64,000 nucleotides of DNA from the NCBI GenBank assembly GCA_029207755.1, contig JARCOQ010000016.1:3849001-3913000 (forward strand), in the 5' to 3' direction. The stretch is from Chamaea fasciata. Its lineage: Eukaryota; Chordata; Aves; Passeriformes; Sylviidae. A model generated the notes under the pieces. That model saw only the letters and a list, made by a program, of their open reading frames with translations, was not told the DNA's origin and ran no database searches. The translations under genes and the position numbers were made by a program. Every line of letters begins with the position of its first letter. Position 1 is the stretch's first letter. Positions 35,015 to 63,999 of this stretch are shown piece by piece.

Positions 35015-35995
35015 ATATGGAGCCAGTGGTCACTGCATGTCCTGCTGAACCACAAGAGAGTTCAGTAAGTTTTTCGTGTGAGAAAGCAAAACTGCAAGAT
35101 GAAACACAGTTTGAGCTGTTTCAGTAAAGCTGCATTTCCAGTCTCTGTAGACTGAGAGTCCCATTCAGCCTTAATGCTGAGCCTACACAAGTTTTTTCTA
35201 GTTCAGTTGCTTTCTGTTAAGGGGTTTTATCCTTAATTACTTTAAGTGATTTCTAGTGTATAATGATTCCTGTTAACTCATTTGAAGAAAGGATATGGCA
35301 GATCAGGGAAAGGGATCCCAACCCAGCACCTGGAATTCAAGGGAACTCTATTTTCTGAAGCTTACTGGTGGTTTGATTTTGCTGTACTGATAAAGTGGCA
35401 GATCTCTGAAGTTAACCTGGAAGATCCCAGTGGACATCCCTCATGGATGGCGGGGAGATGAAGAGAAAAATTTACATGGTGTCTAACTGGCCAGTATCAA
35501 GAGAAATCTGACAGCTACCACAGGAAGAGCCAAGAGTAATTAACTACCCTGAAAGTCTGTATAAAGCTAAAGAAGCGAAGGATTCAGATGCTGTTCAGTG
35601 TTGCTCAGTGTGGAAAAAGCTCCCTAAGTCCCCACTGGCTTTCCGAATCTCTGGTTGGTGGAAGGTCAGTGCAGTTTTCTGGCTTTAAATGGGAAAATAA
35701 CTTTGAAGGTACCCTATAGTTAGTGCTTCATTCAGAATGTCATTGTGGCAAGGGCAGCATTAGTCTGGGTGTAGGGTTCAGCTCTTGAACAAACAGAAGC
35801 ACACACAGTTAGTAAACCAAGGTCTACCTGTTCAGTGGTGTTACACTGGCAAACTCATTTGGTGTGTGACAATTTAAGTTAATTTCTGAATCATCAAGTT
35901 GAAGTTAGTTAATTTCTGATTAATTCTTATCAGTTAGGATTTTAAATGAATCCTGTGATTTTTATAAAATAAATGGGTTTTGACGAAATTTCAGA
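35015..35995 (+). other. MFSD13B: MFSD13B 3' UTR
   Basis: About 1 kb of non-coding sequence to an AATAAA at 35968-35973. The poly(A) choice is inferred from the first good hexamer after the stop. Confidence 0.5.
35968..35973 (+). terminator. MFSD13B: Candidate poly(A) signal of MFSD13B
   Basis: AATAAA in tataaaataaatggg, about 955 bases after the stop. Confidence 0.5.
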
Positions 35996-38900
35996 AACAT
36001 TGAGTCCTCTCTTCATTTTACACGTTGTAATGATAAGACACATTAGCATGTTTACAGTACTCCCATTTAATCAATATTATTCTTCGTCCAGTATACCCAT
36101 GGTGTAATTGTGCAGTGATAAATACCTTTATTTTGTTTTAAATACCTGTATTTTGTTTTGCCTGGGCACCTTTCTTAGGGAGTGCCACTTGAAAGTGCAG
36201 GAGCATTGTGTGGATCCCAGTTTTAAAAGGCTGAGCCAGCTGATTTTCAAGGCTCTACACTTACTGTGACAGGTAACTTGAAAAAGAAAGGAGTGTAAGA
36301 AATGGCTCTGCATTTTGGTGGACACCAGCATAATTTCATGAAGAAGTTTGAGGTCTGAAATACCAGAGTTGAAAAAAGCATTCATTTGTGCCTCAGCTTT
36401 TACATTTGCAGAGTAGAAATAACATAATTTCCTTGCCTTTTTTGAAGTGTGAACTGCTTTCAAGGCGATGAATGAAAAAATGGGAGATCATCATTAAATA
36501 TTTAGAAATCCAAATGAATTCTTTGATAGGAATATGAAGATTTATGTTAAAATGTAAGAAGCCAGAACTGTGCCGAAGTTTGAGGCTGCCTTATCTGGTT
36601 TTTATCTCTCCTGTCAGAGACACTGTTGCCCCTTTGCATTGTTCATGCTGACAGCATGATGTGCACATACAGCATCACTTGTGTAAATACTCTGTGGATA
36701 GGTAAATACAAATACCAGAGCAGACGCAGCCTGTGTGTTTAGGTTTTGAATTAGAAAAGATCGGGAGATCTTTGTATGTATTTATTTCATGTCTGAAAGG
36801 CAGGAACAGAAGTTGAAGGAATTTAAGTTAATACAGTCTTTGTTTCATTATATGAAACAGTCTTCTCCCTGACAGTTCCTTTAAAATAGTAATAACGTAA
36901 AATAGTTTCTTTTATCTTTACTGTTTCTGTAGTTCCTAAATTTCCCATGTTCATCCTATCCTCATAGAATATATATTTTAACATATACAATAAAATAATG
37001 TTATTGTACCACAAATAGGGTTTGGTAGGTGACTGTGTTAGCTATTTCTAATATTAAGTTATTAGAATATAGTGTACAACTGGAAGAGTACCATGCTATA
37101 CAGCAGGAAATTTAATAAGTGGTTAATTTAAGAGTCAAAATTACATCAAGAATTCATTGAAATCATCAGAATTGTTTTTTCTGCAAAATGTCTGGTAAAG
37201 TTACCATTAATTTGCTGAAATAAAAAAGGAGTAAGGAGTGATATGACTCAATGCACTGTTTGAATAGGCTCTGCAATCTGCTGCATCTCAAGAATTCCTA
37301 CCGGAAAAGTACATAACCAAAGACTTCTAACCAAGACAGCCTAAAGATAGGAGCCATTAACTGTAGAATAAACCGGGTTTGAAAAAAAAAATCTGAGAAA
37401 TACAATTCAAATTATTTATTCCGTAAAATATTAATAGTTTTCCAAAATTATTATGCACTATTCTCCCATTTGTCTGTCCTATTTCCCTGGTTATAAGGGC
37501 AGGAGAAATGTCTTTTAGAGCATCAATAGTCAATCCCAAAGAGGACTGGAAGAGTGCTTTAAATTTGGGTGGTGGTCTTCCTACAGGAATAGAAGGTTGG
37601 CACTGTGCTGTGACTGACATTGCTTATTCTCCATTTCTCTGTCACCCACTAAACTTTGTTATCTTCTGCAAAACCTTCATGATAGGTTTTGGCTGTGAAT
37701 CAAGTAAAGGATGATCAAAGGCAAAAGTTCAGTGTCTTGCAACAGCTGGTTTCCCTGCTTTCTCTCCTTATTAGCCAACAGTATCTGAGCTTGAACTCCC
37801 AATGCTGGAAAAATGCCTCAATTTAATCTTGATAATTTAAGAGTGTCTAAAATAGTCTCATAACTGATAAAGAGGCTGGGAGTGTGTGTATAGTATAAAA
37901 TATGAAATGCTGTGGTAAGCTCAGAGGAGGAGAAATGTGATGCTTGAATCCCATTCTTAGAGTTTCCCTATAAATTCTGAGGACTTGGAACTTAATACAC
38001 TGAGTGGATTTTATTTATTGAAAATCAATAAGCAGAAGTGTCTGCTAGACTTAAAAGGATGCTGCCCAATAGACACTAAAGAATGTTGGTCTAATATAGT
38101 AGTAATATAATATATGAACAATGATAGAGTGGAAATATTGAATAAATGACAACAAAGCATATTTAATTTTAAGTGAGGAAGAAAGATGTTTTGTGGAGGC
38201 CCACATCTGTTCTGGTCTTGTACAAAATGCCCGTCCCAGTCTCCTGCTGCCCTGATTGTGGAACTGCTCAGTAATTCATGGATGGACTGTGTTGACATGG
38301 CTGGTAGGAATGTTTACATTTAAATACAGTTCTACAGACTAATGGGGGCTGTCAGGAAAGACAAGCAGGAAGGGGAAGGAAAACTTCAGATAAGCCACAT
38401 CTCCACAAAGTACTTCTAGCCACTTCCTTGCATAATTAAGCCAGCTCAGGGAAAAGGCTCAGTTGTCCATGCAGGCAAAAGAATTCCAGCTGGTTTGGTA
38501 AAGGAACATACAACTGAGACTGGGGGAGTTATCCTGAGTTATGCTGGACAGACCCACAGCTGGGCTTCCTGGGCTACCTTTGGGGGAGAGGATTTTAGGT
38601 ATCTGTGTTTACCTTAAAGACCTTTTTCTGGTGATCCCTTTCTTGCTAATGTTTAAATAATAGAAGGGAAAGTTGTTTTATCACTGCATTTTATTGGGAA
38701 AATTGAGGATTTACATTGTAAACTACAGGAGGCTGCTCCAGAAGCCAAGCTCCACAAAGCAACAATGGCTGTGTTAAACCCTTTGGGTGTGTTTGGGACC
38801 TTTTTGGCTCCAGGGATTCAATTGATTATAGAATTTTTCCATCAAGACAAAGAAAAAACACTCTCCAAATAGTGGAGCAGAAAGCAGGGAAAAAAAGTGA

Positions 38901-39880
38901 TTCCCTTATTTCTGGAAATCCTGTCCCAGCACACTAATTGAATGACAAAACTTAGACCACAAATGATTTGCTGAGATTGTCCCAGCAGTTGGTTACAACT
39001 CCAACAGCTTATATGCAAACGACTATACATCAAAATTATTACCTAAATATGCATGAATAGTGAGTTCTTTATGGCTTGTCAAGTGAAAAATATGCTGAGT
39101 GTACAACTACTGCACCAGAATATTAATGACAAATGTAACACTGGGTAGGAATTTTGAAAAATCCCATTGAAACACACCCAAGTTTGTATGCTAACGATGC
39201 AAAGACAAAAGCTAGCAAATTTCTTAATTTATTTGGTATGCAATCAATTATCTCTATTTTTTATGTGATAAAACCAAGATATGTTTCCTTGTGAACAACA
39301 TGTAACTAACCTGAAGCGATTTTATTTACTGGTTTATAATATTGCGAGCAGATGTCTGTTTAAAAAGCAGCAAATTTATCTTTTGTCATTTTGGATTTTG
39401 ATTACAGAGATGTTTTGTCCCTGGAGGGGGAAAAAAAATAAACTAGTCTGTCTTTACAAATAAGAACAGGCATGGAAAGGAGTCGTAATCCCGAGCCAAA
39501 CAAAAAAGGCATTCCAGTCCATCTAGCTATTGGAGAGGGAAAAAAAAAAAGAAGCAATTTTCAGTGGAAAACTGTCCAAAGCTCTCAAGTCAAAAACTTT
39601 CCTCAAGGGGGTATAAACATCGGTGAAAATGAAGCGAACACAAAAATCCTCTGGCAATATTCTGTTGTTGCTCTGGTTTTGCCGATTTCCCAAGACAAGC
39701 AAGGTTGGATGCGATCAGCGCTCGATCAGAGGAGGTTCCAGGTCCAGGATCCCAGAGGGCTCTGGCTCCCAGTGCCACCCTCTCCAGGTGATGAAGGGGC
39801 CGGACCCGCCATCAGATCTGCTCAGAAGGAGCGGCCGCGCTCGCTGAGGGCTCTGTACGGACAATTGTCGGGCCCGCGGC
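35996..39880. other. Intergenic region between MFSD13B and METTL9
   Basis: No gene recognised. A 21-base tandem duplication (aaatacctttattttgtttt and a near copy) lies at about 36120-36162. Open frames at 37357-37620 (-) and 37508-37714 (+) overlap each other and resemble no family I know. The frame at 39472-39900 runs into the METTL9 CpG island and is probably chance. Confidence 0.6.
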
Positions 39881-40211
39881 CCCCGGCCCCGCGCGGGTGA
39901 CAGGGCGGCGCCGAGCACGTGCCGAGCGCCGCCGCGGCGGCCCCGCCCTCCCGCCCGGCGGCGCCCGGGGCGGGGACGAAGGAGGGGCCCGGCCGAGGGG
40001 CCCGGCCGAGGCGCCGCCAGCCCGCCCTGCCCGGCCCCGCTCCGGTTCGAAGGCGGCGCGGCCCCGCCCGGCCATTGGCGAGGGAGAGCGAGGCGAGGTG
40101 CGCGCCAGGCCCCGGCGTGTCGCAGCCGAGGCGTCCGGGCGGGCCCCGCTGCCGCGGCGGCGCGTTCCGCCCGGAGCGTGTGCGCGGGCCCCGAGCGGAG
40201 CCGCCGCTGCC

Positions 40212-40247
40212 ATGGAGCGGGGGGGCGGCGGCGGCGCGCGGGGCTGA
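40212..40247 (+). promoter_or_regulatory. METTL9: Upstream ORF in the METTL9 5' leader
   Basis: An 11-codon ORF (MERGGGGGARG, then TGA) in a near-perfect Kozak context (gccgctgccATGG: G at -3 and +4). It ends 15 nt before the METTL9 ATG and is in the same frame, separated by its TGA. The METTL9 ATG has a weak context (C at -3, A at +4). If the mRNA start lies upstream, this ORF should repress METTL9 translation. Confidence 0.6.
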
Positions 40248-40262
40248 TCGCGCCCCTTCCCC

Positions 40263-57517
<17,255 letters not shown>

Positions 57518-57965
57518 GCCTGTGTGAAGTAAAGCTCCACAATCTAACCCCAGAAGCGGCCTCTGAAAGAGGGGTTTGATTTATGGTTACTTAAAGGGAG
57601 GGAATTTTGGGATTGCCATGCTAAATAAATACCATGTAAGAAATTGAAAGGCCAAAATACTAATGTATTTCTTTGTAGTGTGATTAGGGGCGGGGGGGAA
57701 AAAGGTGGTTTTTAAAATGGACTCCTCAGCTGAGAATTTCTTTTTTACCAGCTCTTAACCCAACATTGCATTCTGCAATCCAGCGGCAATGGGGGATATT
57801 TTTTTATACTTACCTGCAACAGGGATCATATCCAAACAAAAGCAATAGTCTTTATAATGGTGGAACTGATACAGTGTGAACTGTTGTGAAAGAAATCAAG
57901 CAAAATCTGGCAATAAAGTTATCCATTCAATTCAAGCCTTGTTGAATAAAACTGTTGAAATGGAT
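57518..57965 (+). other. METTL9: METTL9 3' UTR
   Basis: Non-coding sequence with three AATAAA hexamers at 57624-57629, 57912-57917 and 57945-57950. The last two probably mark the main end; the first may give a short 3' UTR form. Confidence 0.65.
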
Positions 57966-60099
57966 AATCTTCCATGCTAAGTTACTTCCTCTCTTACTGT
58001 CACTCTCCACGTTTTTAATCATGCTAATAAACTTTTTTGAGATGAGTTTTGCATTAACTTTTGTGTTCATTTTTGTAAGCATAGCCATGCTTGTCTGCAG
58101 CAAGCATTCTCTTTGTCTTGAGAATCAAGCTTTCAGTAGCAGCACAACCTTGTATTTCTTTAAACAGGATTTAATTATTGTTTAGTGAGATAACAGTGCA
58201 CAAAAAATGTATCACTTTTGGTTGGGTTTCCTTCGTGTTCTTCCCTGTCAAAGCCTCATAAATCCTCATTGCTTTTGAATTTGCTATTTTCCAGCTAAAG
58301 TGGTTATGGTAGAACTTGTCAAAACTGCACTTTAAACCGATAGCTTTAAAAAAAAAAACCCTAAGTAAGTTGTTGCCAAATGTTTTCAGCTTTAAAAAGT
58401 TGCAGGTGGTTTCTTGAAAATTTTCAGAGTCAAACTGCCTGTGAGCATCAGGATGTGGGGGCTTGAGAGTTTAGCTAGCTTGAGACATTTTCCTTTCTTC
58501 AGGAGCACTGAATAAATGCTATTTATTTTAACATGTCTTGTGTTAAAAACGGGTTAAGTGGATAATTTCTGGCAGTTGGGATATAACTTCCCTTTAAAAC
58601 AACAAGAGACGTAAGTAGTACAGACCTGGCAGGTGTATGTCATGCAGTGCTTGTGTTGCAAGTGTGAGAGAGCAGAGAAACCTCAGGTAGGTAAAGTCAG
58701 AACTGACTTCTGTTGCTTTTGAAGTCTAAAAAAAGTTGTCCATTGTGGCTTTTTTTTGTGGTTTTTATAATTATTGGTGATTTTATGCCCAGTACAATGC
58801 TTAATATGTCATTTTAGGTTTACCTCAAACTCACTTTGCCTGGTGGTTAATGCCAATGTGTTCGCTTTTTGTTGTCAGTCATCTTTGTGGAACAGTGTTC
58901 TGTAGCATGGGGCAAGGGATTCAACTGCTGAAATTTCAAATTACTTTTCCACAGTGATTTAAACTCAGTGTTATTCTCATTTCAGGATGTGCTGTTACAT
59001 TTTGGCACATAGTGCAATCAGATTTGTCTGTTGGGAAAGTGAGCTATGTATGCTCTGGAGTGAATCCATTAATTTATCTTCTGCTACCTTCATTTTGTAC
59101 TCATCTAGTCGTGGGAAAGTGTTTTTTAATGTGTCATGAATTTAGGTTAAGATAACAAATACGTAGTAAGACAAACTTCTTTAAAGGTACTTAAGTGTTT
59201 TAATCCCACATGTTAAAAAGCACACAAGAGACTGAATTTTATGTCTCTCATCTTTTATTCCTGTCACTGAGGATTTAGTTTGTAATGGTATTGAGAGGTT
59301 TGGGAACTGAAAGTGCAATGTAAATAATAGGGGGTTTTTTTCCCTTTGTTATTTGTTCACTCTATTTAACCAAGTATTATTACACTTGAGACGAGGAATT
59401 AAAACATGACCAATAATGAAGAAAATCTTTCTACAAAGCCTAAATTCATCAGGGTCAAACACCTGCTTAGTCCTGTTGAATAAGCAGAATAACCCTTAGG
59501 ACTGTTCCTACACCAGGATTTCTAAAGCCAGAGTTCCTTGGGAGGGAAGGGACTTGTTCCTCCCCGCGGCCCCGAGAGGCATTTGTGTGCAGTCAATGCT
59601 GCTCACCGCCCACATAAAGAAACTCGAGCCCAGTAGTTCATTAAATTGCCCCAAATACTCTAAAATGCCATCTGAGGGAACGCGTGTTGCAATTCCAGCG
59701 TCCAAATTCATTGCTCCTGGGTTTGGGAATCCTGCCTTGTCCTTCCGCTGTCCCTGACCTGCTGTGGGTGACAGTGTCCGTCCAAGCTGCGCCTCAGTGC
59801 TCTCACTGATGTGCAGGGTTTGCCCCGGAGAGTGACTGAACTGTTCTCTTCTCTCAGGGTGGACTGGGTGTGTCGCACTGCACAAAAACAAGATGCTGTG
59901 CAAGCACGGGATTTAGCCAGAAAGTACCAAAGCAAAGTTGGAACAGCTTAATCCCTCAAAACCACAGGCCGCTTTTGCCGGGTGATGTTCCCAGGTTCAC
60001 ACTCTGCGGAGCCCAGGGTCACCTGCCCCTGCTTGGGCTGGGGAGATGGGGCAGCACCAGCCCTGTGTTTCCCCTGCACAGCTTGGTGAGTCACCTGGG
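57966..60099. other. Intergenic region between METTL9 and OTOA
   Basis: AT-rich up to about 59500, then progressively GC-richer. No gene recognised. The overlapping frames at 59508-59903 (-) and 59554-59757 (+) have no recognisable product. Confidence 0.6.
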
Positions 60100-60300
60100 G
60101 ACAGAAGTGTCCCCTGCTGCCCGCTCCGGGCGGGCCGGGCCCCGGGCGGAGGAGCCTTTCCCGCCCGCCCTGAGGGCCGGGTACGCCGGGCCGGCGCCGG
60201 GGGCTGCGGGGCGGTGCTGGGCCCGGCCCCGCTCTGGGTCCCCGCCTGGAGCCGCCCAGCTCCGGCACTGCAGGGGACGAGGCGCGCACGGCAGAGGCAG
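60100..60300 (+). promoter_or_regulatory. OTOA: GC-rich/CpG patch with a donor site, possible OTOA promoter and non-coding exon 1
   Basis: About 200 bases of very high GC and CpG content ending in a consensus donor (GAGGCAG|GTAAAG at 60300/60301). It is the only CpG-rich patch between METTL9 and the OTOA ATG and is oriented towards OTOA. The link is inferred from position and the donor only. Confidence 0.4.
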
Positions 60301-62830
60301 GTAAAGCGCTCTGGGGTCCTGGCTCTCCTTCCCTTCTCCTGCCCGCTCTCACTTTTCCAGCCCGCGCCCTTGCGGCTTCCCCCCACTGCGTGTGGGGCTT
60401 TTCCTCAGAGCCCGGGTGCCAGGGGGAAGGTGGGCACCGGCAGTGCAAGGGCTTATCGGCAAGACTTGTGATTGTGAGGTCAGCTTTCTGGTTATCGAGC
60501 TTCAGATAAGGAGGCAGCGACTGCGTGCAGTGAGTGATAAAATGTCTAGGATTTCTGTACATGGAAGGGTGGCTGTTCTGGGAGTGAGAGGAGAAGGAGT
60601 CTGGGAGCTTCCCGTTATCGGGGAGTCCTGCGAGGGTGACTTGTCAGAGATCTCATCGCAGCATATGCAGGGAATGATCTCCGGGGAAATGCTGCATGGG
60701 ATCTGCAGGAGATCCCCACAGCGTGATTTGGGGCTGTCTGGAAGTTGCTGTGAACTGCAAACCGACCTGTTTCACTCAAAAAATGAACTACTTCATCCCA
60801 CAGATTGTCGTGCCAAGCAGGGCTGTTTCACAAGCGGACCTTTTTGTGCACCTGCTGATTGTCCGCTCGAGTTAGTCAGGATGAAAAAGCACTTTCCTTA
60901 GCATTTCATCTCCTTATGTATAAAGTTAGCATGCTTTAATTAAAATACACTCCCTGGTCAAAGTGAATAAATTGGAATAAACTAATCGGGGCTGATTTTG
61001 GAAGCATGGTTGAACCTATGCAGAGTAATCAAACCTTGCTGCGAAACTATTAGGGCACAGGGAGAAACAAACACAAGTAAGCTCATTGTCTGGGAAACTA
61101 GATACATCTGAATAAGGGACATTTACTGTGGTGCTCCCAAAAGAGTAGCTGAAAGGGGTTTCAGTGTGTGTAAGAACAGGACAGAGGTGATAGCTTCTTA
61201 AAGTCTAATGTTTAAGTTTTTCATCATCTGTCAGTTTGAGTCACTCCTGTTCCAAGACTGGATTAAAGTATTTGCAATAGACTGAAATATTGCTGGAGGC
61301 TCGTTGAAAGATACTCTCATAAAAGAGTACCTTGGTACATGAGATTAAACAGTCAAAAAAAGGTGTCATTTATCAAATATTCAGATCTGTAATTTGAGCC
61401 GTGGCAGAGAACTTTGCGGGGGGGAGGAAAAAAGAGAGAGAGCACAGAATTCAGCAACAAAAAGAAATGCAGAAATTCAGTGTCTTGCAAATAAACCTTT
61501 GAAATGAGGTGTAGGGACACAAAACCTAATGAAGTCTCTTTATGGTCAGAGCCCAGTTGGCCAATTGGACCCTCTGTGTCATTTGTTAAATCAGGGGCTA
61601 ATCCCAGTGTAAGAAGCTGCAATCTGTGGATCAAGGAATCTTCCAATATCTCAGATTAATTAGTTGTTTTACCTGTGGGGGTGGTGACTCTCAGGCTGAG
61701 CAGGGGGGCCAGGCTGAGGGTGCAGAGGCAGAAAATCTCTGCAGTGTGGATTGAAGCAGCTGACAGCCCTGAGAGCTGCAGAGGGGATGTGGCTGCAGAA
61801 ACCGCTGTGTGGGTAAAACCTGCCCCGTCTTTGCTTCCTTTCCGCCCCATTGCATTGCTTCTGTGTGTATCCTTGTCCCTCAAGAACTAGACCAGAAGCA
61901 CACATTCATTTTGTTTTGGACGATTGTGAGACTTACATTTTTTTTCTGGTGGCAATTAGTGAAAAGCTCTGGGTATCCCATTATGGCCCTTCCAGACAGT
62001 TTGTCTTTCAGTGATCTTTATGCTGCACAGCACAGGGCGGCAGAGGTAGCAAGAGCTACCAAAACATCTCTTTCCACACAAACTGTGTCCGAGGTGGTGG
62101 TGAAACATTGATGGGACACTTGTGAGTACAAAGCCCACGGCTTTGATCCATCCAGGTGAAGTGACATGGTCTGTTTCCCAAATGTTATGACTTTTCCTCT
62201 GCTTCGGAAGAGGGTAAGGATATTTTCTCCCTTTATGCCAGATGTGGCAGCAGGGAAGGGGAGTGCTCCTTCCCCCTCCCTGCCTGGAGCACCCTGCAGG
62301 GACACGGGACCAGGGCCAGGCTGTCCCATCCCTGAGTTCAGAGATCTGCAGATGGAAGGTCTCAGACCAATGCAGTGATACTGCATGCAGGCAGCTTGAT
62401 CACCTAGGAGAAGCTTAGTGTTTTTATGAAGCTTCTTTATAATTTCCTTTTTCATTCAATTTTTCTTCTTTTTTATCTGATCTTAAAAGGATTTGTTTGT
62501 CTGTTTTTACGAAACTGTATTGAAGTAATATTTAGGTGAAGTGTAACTTGGTAAATAAATGGTGCTACAAGGAAGCAAATTAAATGAGCCACTTGCTATA
62601 GGGAAATAAATCTGGCTGCACACGCACTCTTGGTGGACTTGTGTTTGCATAAAATGTATCTCTATCCTAGAAAAAGATCTAAATTAAGAACTTGGGAGCA
62701 AGCAGCTTTGGATTGTTCTGATCTCTATCTGTACTCCATAGCATAGGCTGTCTCTGATTTATAGCTGTGAAAGTTTGGGGTGAGTATTGCCTTTTGACTC
62801 CGTTTTTCCTATTTTCCTTTTCAATCCAAG
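60301..62830 (+). other. OTOA: Possible first intron of OTOA
   Basis: No recognised exon. A 169-codon open frame (60392-60901) crosses the end of the GC-rich patch but has no recognisable domain. The interval ends in a strong acceptor (ttcctattttccttttcaatccaag) at 62830. Confidence 0.4.
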
Positions 62831-62940
62831 TATCTTTTTATTCCAAAAAACACCAGAAGAAATGTCCAGACTTTTGAAGATGTGTTTCTTATTGATATCA
62901 ATGAATCATGCTGAGATAACTCGCAGTCAGGACTCTGAAG
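62831..62940 (+). CDS. OTOA: OTOA exon with start codon and signal peptide
   Basis: The acceptor is at 62830, 31 nt of 5' UTR follow, then ATG 62862 and 79 coding nt to GAAG|GTAAGA. The first 17 residues are hydrophobic with an early Lys, as in a signal peptide. Confidence 0.78.
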
Positions 62941-63543
62941 GTAAGACCAGAACTCCTGTCTGAGGGGTGTATTTTGTGGCATGGAAAAAGCTGTGTGTAA
63001 TAAATTAGGTGCTGTTTAGTAACAGGGACCATGGTCTCTGCTCTCTTGGCTTCATGGAGCTATTCCAGCAAAGAATTTCTCTAAGACTGATTGGTATTGA
63101 ATAGCCCTTTTTTCCCCCACTGTTCTTCTGTAAAGAAATTTAATCAGAACTGCAATAAATGTTTGCAAAGAAATTATATCTGTATATATAATCACTGCAT
63201 ACAATAAATGTACTTTTGTGTAACACGATTGATAATACATTAAATTCACTTCTAATAATGGATAATCTTTTACAGATTTGCCTCCATTGTTACACAAAGC
63301 TGTGGTTAGTATTTTTATTTAATCTCTCTACTAACATTTTATATTATAATCTAAAAATAATTCATTACATATATTTGTATTTTTTCCTTAGGAGGAAGTA
63401 ATAGCTGGGAAATATCTGAATGGTAACGTACACAGTTGTTCCCACGTACATTTCCAAAATGAATTAAAACTCAGTATCTCACCATAACTTTTTATGTTCC
63501 ATTTTTCATGTGCAGCCCTCCTAGATGTACTTTATTTTCAAAG
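62862..63543 (+). CDS. OTOA: OTOA (otoancorin), 5' coding exons (partial)
   Basis: Otoancorin is a secreted, GPI-anchored inner-ear protein at the interface between sensory or limbal epithelia and the overlying acellular gels; loss causes deafness DFNB22 in humans. Exons 62862-62940, 63276-63304, 63392-63422 and 63516-63543 join in phase. They read a signal sequence (MSRLLKMCFLLISMNHAEIT), then SEDLPPLLHKAV, EEVIAGKYLN and ALLDVLYFQ. This matches the human N-terminal region (DLHPLLQ, EEIIDGSYLNALLDL) residue for residue at most positions. Every junction has GT-AG borders. OTOA follows METTL9/IGSF6 in human in the same order. The rest of this long gene (over 1,100 residues in human) lies right of the window. 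Confidence 0.82.
63276..63304 (+). CDS. OTOA: OTOA micro-exon (29 nt)
   Basis: Acceptor cttttacag, donor TGTG|GTTAGT. It encodes DLPPLLHKAV with the split Asp codon completed from the previous exon. Confidence 0.75.
63392..63422 (+). CDS. OTOA: OTOA micro-exon (31 nt)
   Basis: Acceptor ttttttccttag, donor AATG|GTAACG. It encodes EEVIAGKYLN plus one base of the following Ala codon. Confidence 0.78.
63516..63543 (+). CDS. OTOA: OTOA micro-exon (28 nt)
   Basis: Acceptor catgtgcag, donor AAAG|GTAATG. It encodes ALLDVLYFQ and two bases of the next codon. Confidence 0.78.
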
Positions 63544-63619
63544 GTAATGTATTACTCTCCCCACCTTGATTTTTCAATACTATCTTGCACTTCAGATTTA
63601 ATCTGTTTCATTTCCACAG

Positions 63620-63668
63620 AAACTGGAATATTATGGATGGAATGAAATTGGCACATATGATTACTTGA
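63620..63668 (+). other. OTOA: Candidate next OTOA exon ending in an in-frame stop
   Basis: A strong acceptor (ctgtttcatttccacag) at 63619 is followed, in the phase required by the previous exon, by R-NWNIMDGMKLAHMIT and then TGA (63666-63668). The Trp and the LA-H-M spacing loosely fit the next human segment (W...LAYL). No GT donor precedes the stop. It may be a chance frame, a mis-assigned acceptor, a sequence error or real damage. Confidence 0.3.
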
Positions 63669-63999
63669 TTTAGGTCTCCTGGGAGGCGTATTTCCTATTA
63701 GCAGGGAAAAACCTGTTTGTCATGAAAAAGAAAAAAAAAATTATACAATGAGGCTGAAAATAAATACTTGCCGCAGTTTTCAGAAGTTTTGATAATTAAC
63801 TTTGCTCACGTGGGTCCAAATGGCTTCTTAAGGAGATTAAGTGCAGTTCCAGCTTTCTGTCCACCTCCTTTCAGTCTCGCTCCATTCCCCATCCTCCAGC
63901 TCCTGGTGGCTTTTGAATTATTTGCTAATTTTGTCCGACTCTGAAAGAGCAGTATAAGCCTCAAAGGCCATTCCACTCCTACATGTTTTGAGAAAATCA
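63669..63999. other. Window end, presumed OTOA intron
   Basis: Nothing recognised; ordinary AT-rich sequence. Confidence 0.5.

Noticed and set aside
37357..37714. Overlapping open frames on both strands between MFSD13B and METTL9
   Set aside because: I recognise no family, and splice or start signals are poor. A protein search would be needed before calling a gene or relic.
39472..39900. 142-codon open frame upstream of METTL9
   Set aside because: Composition changes along it from AT-rich to CpG island, with no known motif; probably promoter sequence read by chance.
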